DNA of 64,000 nucleotides, from NCBI RefSeq assembly GCF_032854445.1, contig NC_088305.1, positions 16,727,717 to 16,791,716 on the forward strand, written 5' to 3'. A program made the position numbers and the translations under genes. Position 1 is the stretch's first letter; every line of letters begins with the position of its first letter. This DNA comes from Liolophura sinensis (lineage: Eukaryota; Mollusca; Polyplacophora; Chitonida; Chitonidae). Positions 32,325 to 44,300 of this stretch are shown here, piece after piece. The notes under the pieces were generated by a model. That model did not search any database. It was given only the letters and a program-made list of their open reading frames with translations, and had not been told where the DNA came from.

Positions 32325-33330
32325 AAACATGTTGCACGTCGAATGGGGTGACACCAAACGCCATTCGGAAAATGCGAGCGAAGTTTCTCGCACAAAGACA
32401 CAAGATCGGCGAATCGTTAACGTCACACTAAGGAACTGAAAGACATCAGATATAAGGGTCTGTTTCTGCCATACCAAAAAAAAAAATGCCATTTTCGACT
32501 CTAGGGTGGATCCAACTTGCTCGTCATGTAACTTAACATCCATTTTGAATTTCAGCCCCAGAGGTTCGAGATCATGCCTGTGTCAGGGCGAGACGGTTGA
32601 GTTGACCAAACAATCAGGAGACGTCTCAAAGCCGTCGGAGTACGTTGCAGGCGGCTGGTGAAGATAGCCCTGCTGCTCCGCCCTCATTAAATTACGCGTC
32701 TGCAGTGGGCGTCAAATCACGTTCGATGGACTAGACTGCAATGGGGCAAAGTTCTTTTCACCAACGAAACCCGTCACGTTGACACTAGGAGACGTGTGTG
32801 GCGTCGGCAGGATAAACAGCATGCAGAGTGGTGCGTGCAGCCAGTAACGGCCTTTGGTGGTGGCAGCGTAATGGTCTGGGCAGGCATCAGTTTGACAGGC
32901 AAGACCAATCTGGTTCCTATTGAGGGAAACTTGAACGCTGCTGACTACTTTGCTCAAGTTCTCAGACCGCATGTTTTGCCCTACTCAGCCGCCGTTGGAG
33001 ATGGATTTGTTTTCATTGACGACAATGGGCGTCCACATCGTGCAAGGATTGTGAATGACTTCTTCCAAACTGAAGGCATTGACCGGATCTAGTGGTCCGC
33101 GTGTTCTCCGGATCTCAACCCCATCGAACATCTTTGGGATCAGCTAAAACAATCAGTCTATCGTCGAGTTGGAATGGAGTCCACTCTTGACTGTTTGAAA
33201 TGCCACCTTTAGGAAGAGTGGTTAGCCATTCTGCAACGTCGGATCGCACGCCTCATCAACACAATGCGACCGGGTTGTCGAAATGTGATACAATCTCGTG
33301 GCGGGTACACATGATACTGATAATTACTGG
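32325..33330 (+). mobile_element. Tc1-like transposon, transposase pseudogene
   Basis: Plus-strand reading shows the N-terminal helix-turn-helix phrase VARRM / GVTPNAIRKMRAKF at 32,331-32,385 split by a one-base deletion. After a gap comes TIRRRLKAVGVRCRRLVKIA and LQWASNHVRWTRLQWGKVLF at about 32,600-32,755. The first catalytic site reads FTNETRH where Tc1 transposases have an Asp, so D is N. FVFIDDNGRPHRARIV at 33,008-33,055 keeps the second Asp. A stop at about 33,090 precedes SPDLNPIEHLWDQLK at 33,108-33,152, which keeps the final acidic residue. The terminal inverted repeats were not resolved. The element is inactive. Confidence 0.9.
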
Positions 33331-35551
33331 TCATCGAGTGAAAATGATCGAATTCTGTGATAAAATAAAGAATTGCGGTTGAAAAATCTAGTTGACTCCT
33401 TTTACGAAATTTTTAAAATCGACCGATTTTCAGTTTCGGCATGCCCATTAGCGCACAACTGCACCTGCACGTTAATTCTTATATACCACGCCTGCCGGAT
33501 TACTAGGATGGTGTGTGCAAAATTTTATTGCGATCTGGTACATACCACGGGTGATATCAAACAACGCCTTGGGGGGAAACTTACTTTTGTTGCACTGCAT
33601 ATTTATTATCCTGAGTTGCAATAAGAGCTGCAGGAAATGGTCTCGGTAGGAGTGCACTGTTTACCTGCCCAGTCACTCTCAGCGATATGTTTTGTTTTAT
33701 TTAGCGATAGAATATACATCCAATAGCTCGTTTTATTCGCTTGCTTTATTCTATTCAAACAGTCATGGATAATTTTATTTTGGACCTTTTAAGCATTGAC
33801 ATGAACAGTTTGAACAAAATTATTACTCGGCTAAATTGGCAAGTGGCTGTGTTTTTCCGGTCACATGTCATTATTTGTCAGCTGCATGCTGTTGTTCTAT
33901 TACATATCATATATATTATATATGAACACTTGTGTGTCCTTCACCCATTAGCCTTAGTTCTGCAGATGCCCTATTAAAGTCAGCAGGGTTGAAAGGTATC
34001 TAACAGCGATCGTTTAATCAATCCATTTTCATGCTGTTGTACAAGTGAAATGTCCTTGACTTTGGCATTTAACATCAATCAAGTAAGAAATGGGAATCTG
34101 CGATCGCACATTTGTCCGGAGGTTTATATTGGGATGTTAACTGACAAATGACAAAAAGCACACCAGCATGTAATTTGTCTGGTAAATAGGAAGGCCATAT
34201 GGAACATGTAGCGTAAACAAAATGTATTAGACTTTCAGGATACATTGATATTTATAGAAGCACGATGAAGCTTTTTCTCTTTAATTTTGAATACGTCTAC
34301 ACATTTGTCGTGAACTGGAACTTTGGACGTTATGATCCTGGCTTTCACTGTGTTGCGTCATTTTGGAATGATATCCTCTTGGACACTTTCAGGGTAAAAA
34401 TTGAGAGCTTACACTGACTGTCCTCGCCTTTGCCGAGGCCTTGGTGGAACCAAGCAGGGGATAGATTGCACGTAACATTGTATAAAGGTTATGGAAATCC
34501 TGTATTTAACGCCAATATGCCAGACATGCTCCTCGCCATAATTTTAAATCTGTGGGAAAGGCTGTTGGTTTAGTCCGGACACAGATTTACTCCACCCGGG
34601 AAGTATGGCGACCAAATGGTTCCACTGGCTGGATTAAGGCTGAAATCCGCGGAATAGCACTTTAAACACGGACTAGGACAGCAGAACGACTTCCGGAGAT
34701 GGACATCCCAGGGCATACCGAAAGAAAAGATCATGAATGCTTCACCCATCCATTTTAGTTTCTCAACAAAACCAAATGCTTGTTGACACGTTATCCTCAG
34801 ATCTATTTTAACTAACTCTTGCCACATTACCCTTTTTTGTGTTTTTAAAGTGTTATTCCACGTTGTTGCCGTAATAGGACAGGCTTCTGATGGCGTGATA
34901 GCATGCATCATTTCTCGGTAGGTAATTTACAACATCTTTCAGTTTCAATGCACAAAATATTTTCCACAGTAAGGATGTTACAAATTCTGCATAGTTTAAT
35001 CATAAAGTGCGATACCACGAACATGATAACCGGGTATACGCCAAGTCTGCGCGGTAACATCATATCGCCATTGACTGAGTTGTCATGTAAAGTGATTCAA
35101 ACTGGTGGTCCGGCCAGACAGCACTGGAGATGTTCACATCAACACCTTCCAGATACACGAAGACAATGTCCTAGTATGATCGAAATAACTTTCACAACAA
35201 CGTTTTCACGCTGACACGAAAAAATCACCAAACTTTATTAGAGTACTTTCCGATATTTTGTAATAATCACTGGGACGATCATGTTTTTATTATTTCAGTT
35301 TTCATAAACATTTTTTGTACGATAGGGTAGCCAAGTTGGTAAATATTTTTACTGGCATAATCTGGCCAATGATAATTCTAGATCGAGAACTTTGAAAAGC
35401 ATTTCTCGTCAAAAAATGTGCTGCCTAGATTGAATTGAAATGGTTTTACATGAATGACAAACTTTCCGTTTAAGTGAAATATAAATACTGAAATCTTTAT
35501 AAGACATTCCTGTGACCGATTTGCTGACTGGAATTTGTGTCTCACGTTCGG
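33331..35551. other. unassigned sequence, 2.2 kb
   Basis: Several 70-113-codon open frames occur on both strands (for example minus 34,570-34,911) without recognisable motifs or duplicates elsewhere. No SINE or LINE was identified. Confidence 0.3.
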
Positions 35552-35833
35552 TTATAGCAGTTGGTTTAGTGTAAATGTATGATTTTGTTCATTTGTTTCT
35601 TTGTCTAATGTCAGCGCGGTTTGTCCCAGTACAAAACCGTTTCGTTTTTTGTTAACAGGTTTATACGTGCAACACTTCAACACTGTCATGCCATGCCGAT
35701 ACTGCCTGGTTCTCTCACAGAGATAAGTAAACAAAAACATAAGGCCAGCAGACATTGTACAAGACACAAGCAGGCCGACGACAGCCTGTAGAACTGCCAA
35801 ATCTGCGCGATCAACTCGATGTTGACTGCACAC
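35552..35833 (-). other. open frame with one strong transmembrane segment
   Basis: A 93-codon minus-strand frame contains LAVLQAVVGLLVSCTMSAGL, MFLFTYLCER and then a basic stretch RTRQYRHG. This gives one long hydrophobic helix followed by positive charge, as in single-pass membrane proteins. The bases ahead of ADLAVLQ end in CGCAG, compatible with a splice acceptor. No extracellular domain is joined to it and no paralogue was seen. It may be an exon of a host gene or chance. Confidence 0.2.
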
Positions 35834-36751
35834 ATGTTTGAGTCTTAAGAAAATATCTGTGTACTTGTCTAAATGTTTATCTGATTGGCCTATGCATTAT
35901 TCATGAATATTTTAAGTACATAACGACAGTGTAGCGGCCTGCAAGATTTCAAAGTTTCTCAATTAAACCCCTTTCGACGGTGTATGTGGAATTGCCCGTT
36001 ACCGAAAATAAAGGAGAAACTAGTTTGACTAGCAGAGCATCAATTCTTGTTATTGATTGCAATGGTGGGCATTTGGAGGGGAGTTAAGTGTTACTGGAAA
36101 ATGAGTTTTCGTGAGTTGTAGGTTCTACTGGGTGTCCTATCTGAAACACGAAGATAAGCCACAAAGGAACATTTATTGTTAACTGACAGAATAAAATCAT
36201 TAGGGTCTAAAGTAGTGTAAGAAACCAAACTGTTATTTGTACTATACTTAAAACTTACATCGCTTCAAAAGCCTGCAATCTTTTTGTGTCATTTTCATCT
36301 ATCACACACTGATAGATGAATCACGACTAAAGATTATTTACGTAACGATCGCCATTCATTCACTATTAGATGGCTCCATCCGTTGCTTGTTGACACGACA
36401 GCGCTGTGTCTCAGTCGTCAACGCAGAATAACTCTTATGTTTAAAAAGAAAAAAAAATCACCATTACCTGGTAGTGTCATTTGGCATAGCTAGGTATTCG
36501 ATGCTACATTCGTTTACATTAATATTGCGGTTTAAAAATAAATGCAAAATAAAACTTAAGTAGCGTTCTAGACTTCGAAAAACAAATGGGATTCGGTCTT
36601 TTACGTCGATTTAGGGTGGACGTCAACTTCTCGCTTATTTTGTCAGGGCTTTGAATCTCATCGTCATTGTAAACATCTTGGATATAAATAATATGTTTTC
36701 CAGAATCATTTGTATGTCAAAGGTTACGTCCAAGAATCAAAACCACAATCA
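35834..36751. other. unassigned sequence
   Basis: AT-rich sequence with no recognised repeat, RNA gene or convincing exon. Confidence 0.3.
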
Positions 36752-36905
36752 CATGTTTTTATTTATTTATTTATTTACATGAATGTTGACTACGGTCATA
36801 CTGAAGAGTTTCAAATTATAAGATCCACCCCAGCCTTATAGGTAGAGGAAACCGGAGTCCCCGGTGTAAACAACCGATCTTTGGCAAGTTACGATAGGAA
36901 CCTTC
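36752..36905 (-). mobile_element. diverged SINE-1-type element
   Basis: A TTTA-repeat run at 36,757-36,776 is followed by ACTACGGTCATACTGAAGAG, TAGGTAGAGGAAACCGGAGT, CCCCGGTGTAAACAACCGAT and CTTTGGCAAG. Layout and the GAGGAAACCGG core match SINE-1, but the wording differs enough to suggest a separate subfamily. The head is not recognisable. Confidence 0.6.
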
Positions 36906-37539
36906 TCTATACTAATATATAGGGGGAATTTGAGGAAGAATCAGATGGGCTTTAGCCATGAAAAAAGTCAACAGGAGGTTCTCAAACGTTCATATCATCA
37001 TCCCAATAACACTCGAAGTCATTATGTTTAACTGCATTTCTTGATACAGGTTTAACCGGATATAGCTCCCATTATAGGAATCATGACCGGATATAGCAAT
37101 CTGAGCAGATTCGAGGCTTTCCGGATATCTCGGATAATGTAACAAAGTGTGATGGCTTGCCATGCTCCGTAATAATTCTCTTTCAGAAAGACATTATGTA
37201 GTCTGGCTTTTGGTGTTTGAAATGTCAAACTGGAGTGGAGAAGAATTCAGTGGCTGTGGTTATCGCCTGCAGGTAGATAAAGCAGGATTATGCTGACAGC
37301 AGCAAATTATCTCCTTGTTAACGGAAATTCTGGAAGAACATTGTCCTTTATTAATCTACATCTAAGCACTAAGTTTTCTGTACTTCTTGACCGTAAAAAC
37401 CTCGGGGACAACAGCATGAGTTTGTGGTTTGCCAGTGAGTGATGGCTTTGAGTTTGGGTGAGAAAATTAATATATCAAGGTATTATGACTGCTTCGACTT
37501 TGCATTATCGACTTACGAAGATTCTATCATATTGTCTAT
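36906..37539. other. unassigned sequence
   Basis: No recognisable element. A near-direct repeat TTTAACCGGATATAGC / TGACCGGATATAGC occurs at 37,051-37,066 and 37,084-37,099. Confidence 0.3.
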
Positions 37540-38770
37540 GCAAAATCTCAGTTCAATCCCTAGGGATATTTATAACTGCCGGCTTCAAAATGCTGAGTGT
37601 GAAAAAAATGCAAAATCTCAAAGTTGAATGAAAGCAGTCTGAAAGTAGAACCCCAGCACTGGAACTTCCAAACTGTATATTGATACTATTATATTCCCTG
37701 AATCCATTTCGATCATTTAAAACGTCGAAAACAAAAGAAAAACGGTAGAGTTTGGTGATCAAACATCACAAAATTTATTCCACAACGATCGAGCCACCAT
37801 TGAACTTCTGACGTCACGGCGGTACATTCACTGGCAGGCATGTGAGGCTTCTTTAAATGTACAACACAGATCATAGGAGACAACCGCTATACTTTTACGG
37901 CTAATTTCGAGATTATTCCTTGCTCAAGTGTGGCTTGCGACTGCATTACCACAACGCAGGGTAGAATAAAGTTACATACATGGCCTTCAGCGCACAGATT
38001 GAGAATCTATGGACCAGATCTCATCAAAGAAGGGTCCTCCCTTTTCATCACGGAGGACTCGATCGATTGTAGTCGTATGAGACTTGCTAATTCAGCCATG
38101 CCCACTAAAATAAAAGGCAGATTGGTAGGGGTAATGCATGGATTTGTCAATGCTTTGCGGGACTTTCAGTACACACTCCAGGCAGGTTTTCACGGCATGA
38201 CGTCACCCGGTCAGGGCTCCGAGGCCGACAAAATAGACAGACGGTACAACTTGAATGGTTTTCTTGTAAGTGGAACTATGTAGTGAAAATAGTTTTTGAA
38301 ATGCATTTTATATATTAACATAGCAATAATATTGTGTGTAGGGAACATTTAGTATAAAAATATAAACGCTGGGTCCTATGGTTTTATCGTGGGATGTTTA
38401 TAAACATTTAGGTTTCTTGTTTAAGTCACAAAACAATTTCATTGACATTTTACATTTAAATTAATTTTTCTTTCTACCGCACACGGAATCCATGACATTA
38501 TATACCAGCAGCCATCTGAATACTGACAAGTCTTCGGTGACAGTATCAAACACAGTAAACACGAAGCCATTGAATCAAAAAGTGCCTCTTACTGTTGGTG
38601 ACGAAATTTACATTTTTCAGGTAGAACACTGTCCTACTTTCAAAACAAACCTCAAATCATCTTAATGAGATCAATAGAACTCCCATAATGAGTAAAGACA
38701 ATGAGTAAGTTGGTCATGGGAGAAACTTCAGGTCATTTCAAATTGATCAATAAATGGATATTGCTTCAAC
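37540..38770 (+). other. Duplicated module, copy X (alpha, beta-1, gamma)
   Basis: Three stretches are homologous to other parts of the window. Alpha (37,565-37,665, GCCGGCTTCAAAATGCTGAG) matches 47,100-47,180. Beta-1 (37,690-38,120) matches the reverse of 8,160-8,512 and of 45,300-45,560. Gamma (38,370-38,770, ending near TCAATAAATGG) matches 47,220-48,040. A 117-codon plus frame (37,930-38,283) includes the frame-consistent remnant FEIIPCSSVACDCI just upstream and ITEDSIDCSRM near 38,050-38,085, where the 45-kb copy has IREDSIDRSRT. Coding origin is therefore plausible, but stops upstream (for example near 37,735) show decay. The family is unknown. Confidence 0.5.
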
Positions 38771-39801
38771 GTAAAAGGATTTAGGGGCCCAGCAGAAACC
38801 ATGTTTGCCCACGGGCAATAGCGACGGCCACTAAAGCCTTCACCACTCTATTTTGACATTATAAATACCTAGTCCTGTGTTTAGACTATTCCTTTCAGAA
38901 AGAAATGCTGCCTTTTCAGATCCCGATTAAGACCTGTTTAGAGATCGTCAGGAGTTATATGAATTTCTTGGATTACCCATTGCCTCCGCTGTGTCCAAAG
39001 AGTTCGACTTACACGGCATGATGTAAGGATTACGAGTCTCGTATACAGCTGGGAATCTAATGAAAGATGCACAGCTGGAAAATCAACAGACACTGAAATT
39101 ATATTGTCAGGAGGTGTTTCTGCATCTTATCCGTACAATGGATTATGTAAAGGCAACAACTACAAGAAAACAGCCCCTGGTATAAGAACAATTTTGGCCG
39201 CGAAAAATGAATTAACCACAAATGTATATTCTTGCCAATACATTATTTCACAGATGGCACTATTTGTTTAACTTGGGAAGTCGATGTTGTTCATGTACAG
39301 GTCATTTTATCAACTTATTCTACAGTTATTGCATCTATTTGCGTACGTATGGCGGAAATCTGGTTAAATGCTTCCCCGAGATTGTACAAAACGGAGAAAT
39401 TTCTGTGAGCATCGCTTGTCTTCAAACGTATTCAGAGATAGCTTGCGTCATGGCCAACAACATCTGGGTGATATGAAAATAACATGTTCCTGAAACATTG
39501 TATGAATACCTGCCGACAGTGGCATTTGTTGTTCAGACATATACAAGACAACTGAGAAACATTTGATTAAGTAATTCTACATGTCCGGACAGTGTGTCCG
39601 AGCTCGCAGGTAGAGACCACTATTCCTAACGGGTTGGTACATCTAAATGCACGGATCGAGGGGATAGCAAACACTCAAACTACATACAAAGATTACGCTT
39701 TCGTGAGACCACCACAGGGCCCTAATCGAATCGTTTGATTTCAGGTTGTTTGCCTGGAGATAAATAAGGTTGCCAGCAGAATCTGGGCCATGTCACTACA
39801 G
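38771..39801. other. unassigned sequence
   Basis: No recognised repeat or domain. An 84-codon plus frame at 39,222-39,476 is Cys- and Tyr-rich but matches nothing that I know. Confidence 0.25.
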
Positions 39802-40029
39802 ACATTCCAAGACAGCGGTGCAGCTGAAGGCACCATTAATGACACTACTTCTTTCCATAACGCGGCCGTTTGCAGACACTGCAAGACACACGACTCACCG
39901 CAAGCAATCTTTAGCTAGAACATTCCAAGACAGCGGTGCAGCTGAAGGCACCATTAATGGCACTATTTCATTCCATAACGCGGCAGTTTGCAGACACTGC
40001 AAGACACACGACTCACCGCAAGCAATCTT
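39802..40029 (+). repeat. 118-bp tandem duplication
   Basis: ACATTCCAAGACAGCGGTGC through CGACTCACCGCAAGCAATCT occurs twice, starting at 39,802 and 39,920, with only a few substitutions. The 118-bp period is not a multiple of three, so the two copies are in different frames of the plus-strand open frame that spans them. Confidence 0.95.
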
Positions 40030-40479
40030 AGAGAATGCCTACAGTTCCCATTTTTCTTCGTGCAGGTCTAACATAGCTCTCGAATGTCTGTTTTCAACTT
40101 TAAAGCAGTCGGCTATATTAAAAGGGTCTAATTCCTAGTGATACACACGTGATTTCGTACACAAAGAGTAAAGCAATAAATTATAACGGATCACTATCTT
40201 GAAAATCTAGCAACATTTGGCACACAAACACGTAATATTTATAGTTAAATGACCACTGTCAAAGCACAGAATTCTTCAGTTGTAGTGCACATTGGAATGT
40301 ATCATTTATATGATGTTTTGATCGCCAACGACAGATGTTAACTGATGTGAGGAAAGTTTTGCACTGGTGGCAAAAAACATACCTGTCATCAATATTTTAA
40401 CATCTGGTTATCAAACAGAACAAATAAAACGGTAAAGTCTGCCAATGAATGAAACTGACCTAAACCTAACACAGGTTAA

Positions 40480-40862
40480 TGTCAAATAGATAAATTGCTA
40501 ATCAGTGCCTTCGTTTTAAAAGATTCATGTTTGGAGGTACAACTTCTAGATCCGGTCATAAAGCTGGCTTTTGGGGGAATTTATGAATGTTTGGAATCCT
40601 GCAAAGTTGTCATATATTTGTTAGGTGGGAAGCCGCAGGCATGGGGCAGTACTGTGTTTGCCTGTCTTTCACGGAAGCAACCCCTCTCCGCAAGTCTCAC
40701 CATTATTAACGCGAAAAATCCCCTTGGGGATGGTGTTTGGTTTATGTTTGACGGAGTTAACGTCTGGAACTGTTCGCATCCAGTCAAAGGGACATTCCCT
40801 GTGGAAGCCAGTTTACCAGTACAAAAGGCCTTTACCTTGTAAATTGACCAGAGGCCTGATTT
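40480..40862 (+). other. Duplicated module delta-1, with Ig-like open frame
   Basis: A 115-codon plus frame (40,495-40,842) contains WGSTVFACLSRKQPLS, then ASLTIINAKNPLGDGVWFMF, then WNCSHPVKGTFPVEASLP. The Cys, then L-T-I and D-G-V-W spacing resembles strands B to F of an immunoglobulin-type domain, although the Asp-x-Gly-x-Tyr signature is imperfect. Copies at 44,050-44,300 (VWNFSIPVKGAFSGEVSLPE) and 48,590-48,910 share parts of the same protein wording with stops. I regard this as a possible exon of a duplicated receptor-like gene. It is not secure. Confidence 0.35.
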
Positions 40863-41344
40863 CACATGTGACATGTGACCATTTGTTAAGTATCACATTG
40901 TTGTCGCTGCCTACCCAACTAGCTCAGTCCCTCAGACCCAGGTAAACAAAAATAGAACAGGCAACGTTCTGAAGATTCCACCACGCACTCTACAACAAAC
41001 ATGGAAAATACTAAAATTTAAAAGCACACGAAATGTGAACAACTTGCCTGAGATATTGTGGGTACATCGTTGGTCTGGTGCTTATTTGAGGGTTTTCATA
41101 GAAATGCTGTCCCAGATTTGTAAAAACCAGTAATGCGCCTTCTGACTGATGAAATGTTAAGCTAAAATGTATTATGTCTCGAGAACGTTTTAGAAATGTT
41201 CAAAGTTGGCAATTTTTAACTGACCGTTGTTTTTTCAGCAAGGTTGAAATATATGGATTTTTTAGTAACCATTTTTTCCCCAACAGTTTTACACTTTCTT
41301 GGTTCTACCGAGATCTAGCAAATCCACGCCTGTAACGATGAAGA
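40863..41344. other. unassigned spacer
   Basis: No recognised element or exon. Confidence 0.3.
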
Positions 41345-41580
41345 TGTGTTATTTATTTATTGTGTTAATTTATTTGATTGGTGTCTTACGCCGTACTCAG
41401 GAATATTTCACTTATAATGCTGGCACATTATGGTGGGAGGAAACCGGGCAGAGCCCAGGGATAACCCACGACCTTCCGCAGGTTGCTGACAGACCTTCCC
41501 ACTAACAGCCGGAGAGGAAGCACCGCGACCGCATTGGTGAGAGGTTCCTGGGTCATTACTCTGCGCTAGCGCGCTAACCA
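41345..41580 (-). mobile_element. SINE-1, head truncated
   Basis: Reverse-oriented, from TTTATTTGATTGGTGTCTTA and CGCCGTACTCAGGAATATTT through GGTGGGAGGAAACCGGGCAG and CACGACCTTCCGCAGGTTGC to GCGCTAGCGCGCTAACC. An internal deletion removes the CCAGCATGAGCTGGACTTG segment, which carries the B-box. The last ten bases of the head are missing. Confidence 0.92.
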
Positions 41581-41619
41581 GATGTGGAGTAATGTTACAG
41601 CATTCGTTCGTTCATTCAT

Positions 41620-42800
41620 TGATAATAGGAGATCTGGGTTGACGGATATGCTATCATGATCAAATAATTCTAGCCAACTGACAGCTTCTTCGTTTAGAGC
41701 CCGTAAAATTTATTACACTCAGAGAGTTTTCTGTAACAGTACAACAAAGAGTAGATAAATTAAAGATTTTCCTGCCAATGAGTCATGTTACGCAAGAAAT
41801 CAAACGTCTCCTTGTCACGATATGCACGGATTAGTTATTTCAGACATTTTGCACACACCAGACTTTTTACTACTGATTTACATCTTGTTTTTTCCGCATG
41901 TAATGGTAATTTTTTGAAAATTTGTCTCTCCTCATCTTACAGACTTTCTAGTGGATGACTTCTCCAGTAGTGGTCTTTTTGAACGCATTAATTTACCAGG
42001 TGCTGCCTTTTAACAATATTTGACATATATAAAACACGTGGGTGCCGTCTGCCAGAAATGTTTGTTGATGTAAAACCAGTCCGTTTACTTAGAAAATGTT
42101 TCATTTTCCATCTACATAAGATTTAAAAGAAAAGAACACATTTATACAACCTATACCTTAAATGAAAGGACTATGCTTAAGCTTAATTAAAATAACTAAA
42201 TTTTCTGTCAGCAGAGCGTGATATTTGAGCATTTAATAGTTAAACGTTAAAAGTCACTTTTAGCCGCCATGTAAACAGATTATATACGTTATCGTGTCTA
42301 GCTTTCCCCATTAGCTCTTCAGGCCCTGACATTTCAGACACATTCTTTGCAGACAACAGCCACGAATGTAAGCAAGGTGTGGTCCTCTAGTACATCCCAA
42401 ACTCTTCCTTTTTAGAGCTGGCTTTCACAGACCTTAAAATCCACGATTATCACGATATATGTACGTATTTAGCTCAGACGGGAAATGCATGTTTCATTGA
42501 ACAAGCCTAAAAGATGGCGGAACTTTCAATACGCCTAGAATCGGTGGATTTTGTAGAAAATGACGATGTTTAAAAACTTTTTTCTCACCTACGAAAACTT
42601 CAAAAAAACTATAAAAAAATAGAATTCCACACAGGTTTTATAGCTCTTTCATTTAAAGTATAGTTTGTATAAATGTGTTCTAATTTTTTAAACGGGAGAT
42701 TTTTGATGAGCTATGATGATAAACAGCAGTTACATGCAATTGTGAAAAGGTACTTCGTGCAGTCATTTGTTAAACGTATTTTGGCTATACTGGCATTGGT
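41620..42800. other. Duplicated module, epsilon to eta, copy X
   Basis: TCTGGGTTGACGGATATGC at 41,633-41,651 is identical to 45,941-45,959. The flanking 200 bp (GTTTTCTGTAACAG ... CCTGCCAATGAGTCATG) parallels 45,980-46,090. Weaker matches follow: TTTACCAGGTGCTGCC (41,991-42,006) against TTTTACCAAGAGCTGCC (46,499), and AATTGTGAAAAGGTACTTC (42,739) against 46,694. I see no open frame that survives in both copies. Strand of origin is undetermined. Confidence 0.45.
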
Positions 42801-42837
42801 TAGTCCGGTGCCAAACCCACAGTCATACCGACATGAT

Positions 42838-42980
42838 TGATTTATTTATTTGATTGGTGTTTTCACGCCGTACTCAAGAGTATTTCACTTATACGACGGC
42901 GGCCAGTATTATGGTGGAAGGAAACCGGGCAGAGCCCTGCGGAAACCCACGACCATCCGTAGATTGCTGGCAGACATAGC
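42838..42980 (-). mobile_element. SINE-1, 3' half
   Basis: GATTTATTTATTTGATTGGT, CACGCCGTACTCAAGAGTAT, ACGACGGCGGCCAGTATTAT, GGAAACCGGGCAGAGCCCTG and CACGACCATCCGTAGATTGC, then an abrupt end. The tRNA-like head is missing. Confidence 0.92.
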
Positions 42981-43347
42981 GATATGTATCGAGTCTGTAT
43001 GTATTCATGGTTGGGGTTTAACCTCGTATAAACTGTTTGGTATGACGCGAACCGGGCGCAAACGATATCTAATTCATATCTATGAAACGGTACTTTGTGC
43101 AGCCATGTGTCAAAAGCTGTCACTCACGGCTATAGTCAGTTTCACTTTTTGAGGTGCACAGTTTCTTGCACTGGAGCCAAATCCCCGCCTTACCATACCA
43201 GATCCTTTATTTGCGCAACAACGTGTGTTCAAGGATGTATCATTCTGGTTCAGGCATACTGGGTGAGTCCCTAAGATAACTGTACAGAAGACATGTCACT
43301 GTTAGCATGCTGGTAACCGGATGATCAACGGGAGAAGGGGGAAGGGG
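42981..43347. other. unassigned spacer
   Basis: GAAACGGTACTTTGTGCAGC at 43,083 resembles GTACTTCGTGCAG at 42,752, a possible further short piece of the duplicated module. Otherwise nothing was identified. Confidence 0.3.
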
Positions 43348-43522
43348 CCAGGGTATTTTGCACGGGCACTCCATACACTAAGAAACCTAACCGAAAGTTC
43401 GGGTCGTCGTCACAATAAAGATAGTAGCGTCCAGCTCATTTCGACGCCAGGGGTATTTTGCACAGGTACTCCATACACTAAGAAACCTAACCGTCGTCAC
43501 AATAAAGGTAGTAGCGTCTAGC
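43348..43522 (+). repeat. 99-bp tandem duplication
   Basis: CCAGGGTATTTTGCACGGGC to the AAAGATAGTAGCGTCCAGC end is repeated from 43,447 with a short internal deletion (loss of AAAGTTCGGGT). Two copies only. Confidence 0.93.
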
Positions 43523-44049
43523 TGTTTTAGGATAAAATGCTGATGTATGGCACTTGTGACTGCCTGTTTCATGAACTTGACCGCTTCTGTTTGTATATAC
43601 ATTTTGATCTCCTATTCAGAAATAATGACGACTTGTTGCCCTGGGCATTGATAGCCCGGATATTTTTTTCTTCCCTTAACCTGTGTACGTTACTGACGAA
43701 ATGTTCCACCTTTGACGTACAAACAAACCCACATAAATTAGTGGAAGAACAATGGTCTTCAACGAACGTTAACAACTGGCCACAAGAGCACAGATGACCC
43801 CTTTGTGCAGCCTGGCAGATCCCCAATAATCCCCAATAAACCTACGGGGAATATGACAACAGAGAATGAAGAATTTATCTCGAATTGATTCTTTCCTGAA
43901 TTGTATAAAGGTTAATTTATCATGTATGACCTCTACATTTTAACATATCGCAGCAAGAACCTAAGATGACAACTAGATGTAAAACAGCTAGGAGCACGAG
44001 CAATTCTGAAACAAAACTTCGAGGACTGATTTCGCAAATGCTGCTAAAG
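43523..44049. other. unassigned spacer
   Basis: Both strands are open at 43,537-43,826 without recognisable motifs. CCCCAATAATCCCCAATAA is a short duplication at 43,820. Confidence 0.3.
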
Positions 44050-44300
44050 CCTGATTCGTGGAACAATACCGTGCTTGCTTGACATTCTCAGAAGTAATTA
44101 CTTACCGTAAGGTCTCACCATTATTAACGCAACAAATCCCTGTGGAGATAGTGATTGATTTACGTTCCCGTCTGGAACTTTTCAATTCCGGTCAAAGGCG
44201 CATTCTCTGGGGAGGTCAGTTTACCTGAGCTAAAGAACTATAAAGAGGCATTGTTTGCGCCACTCGACCTATTGATTTCAAATCTATGCCTCGAAACCTA
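44050..44300 (+). other. Duplicated module delta-2
   Basis: Homologous to 40,640-40,850: TCTCACCATTATTAACGC at 44,124 is near-identical to the 40,700 copy. A plus frame at 44,155 on reads VPVWNFSIPVKGAFSGEVSL followed by PELKN. In-frame stops upstream break the delta-1 frame, so this copy is decayed. Short gaps separate the two alignments. Confidence 0.45.
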
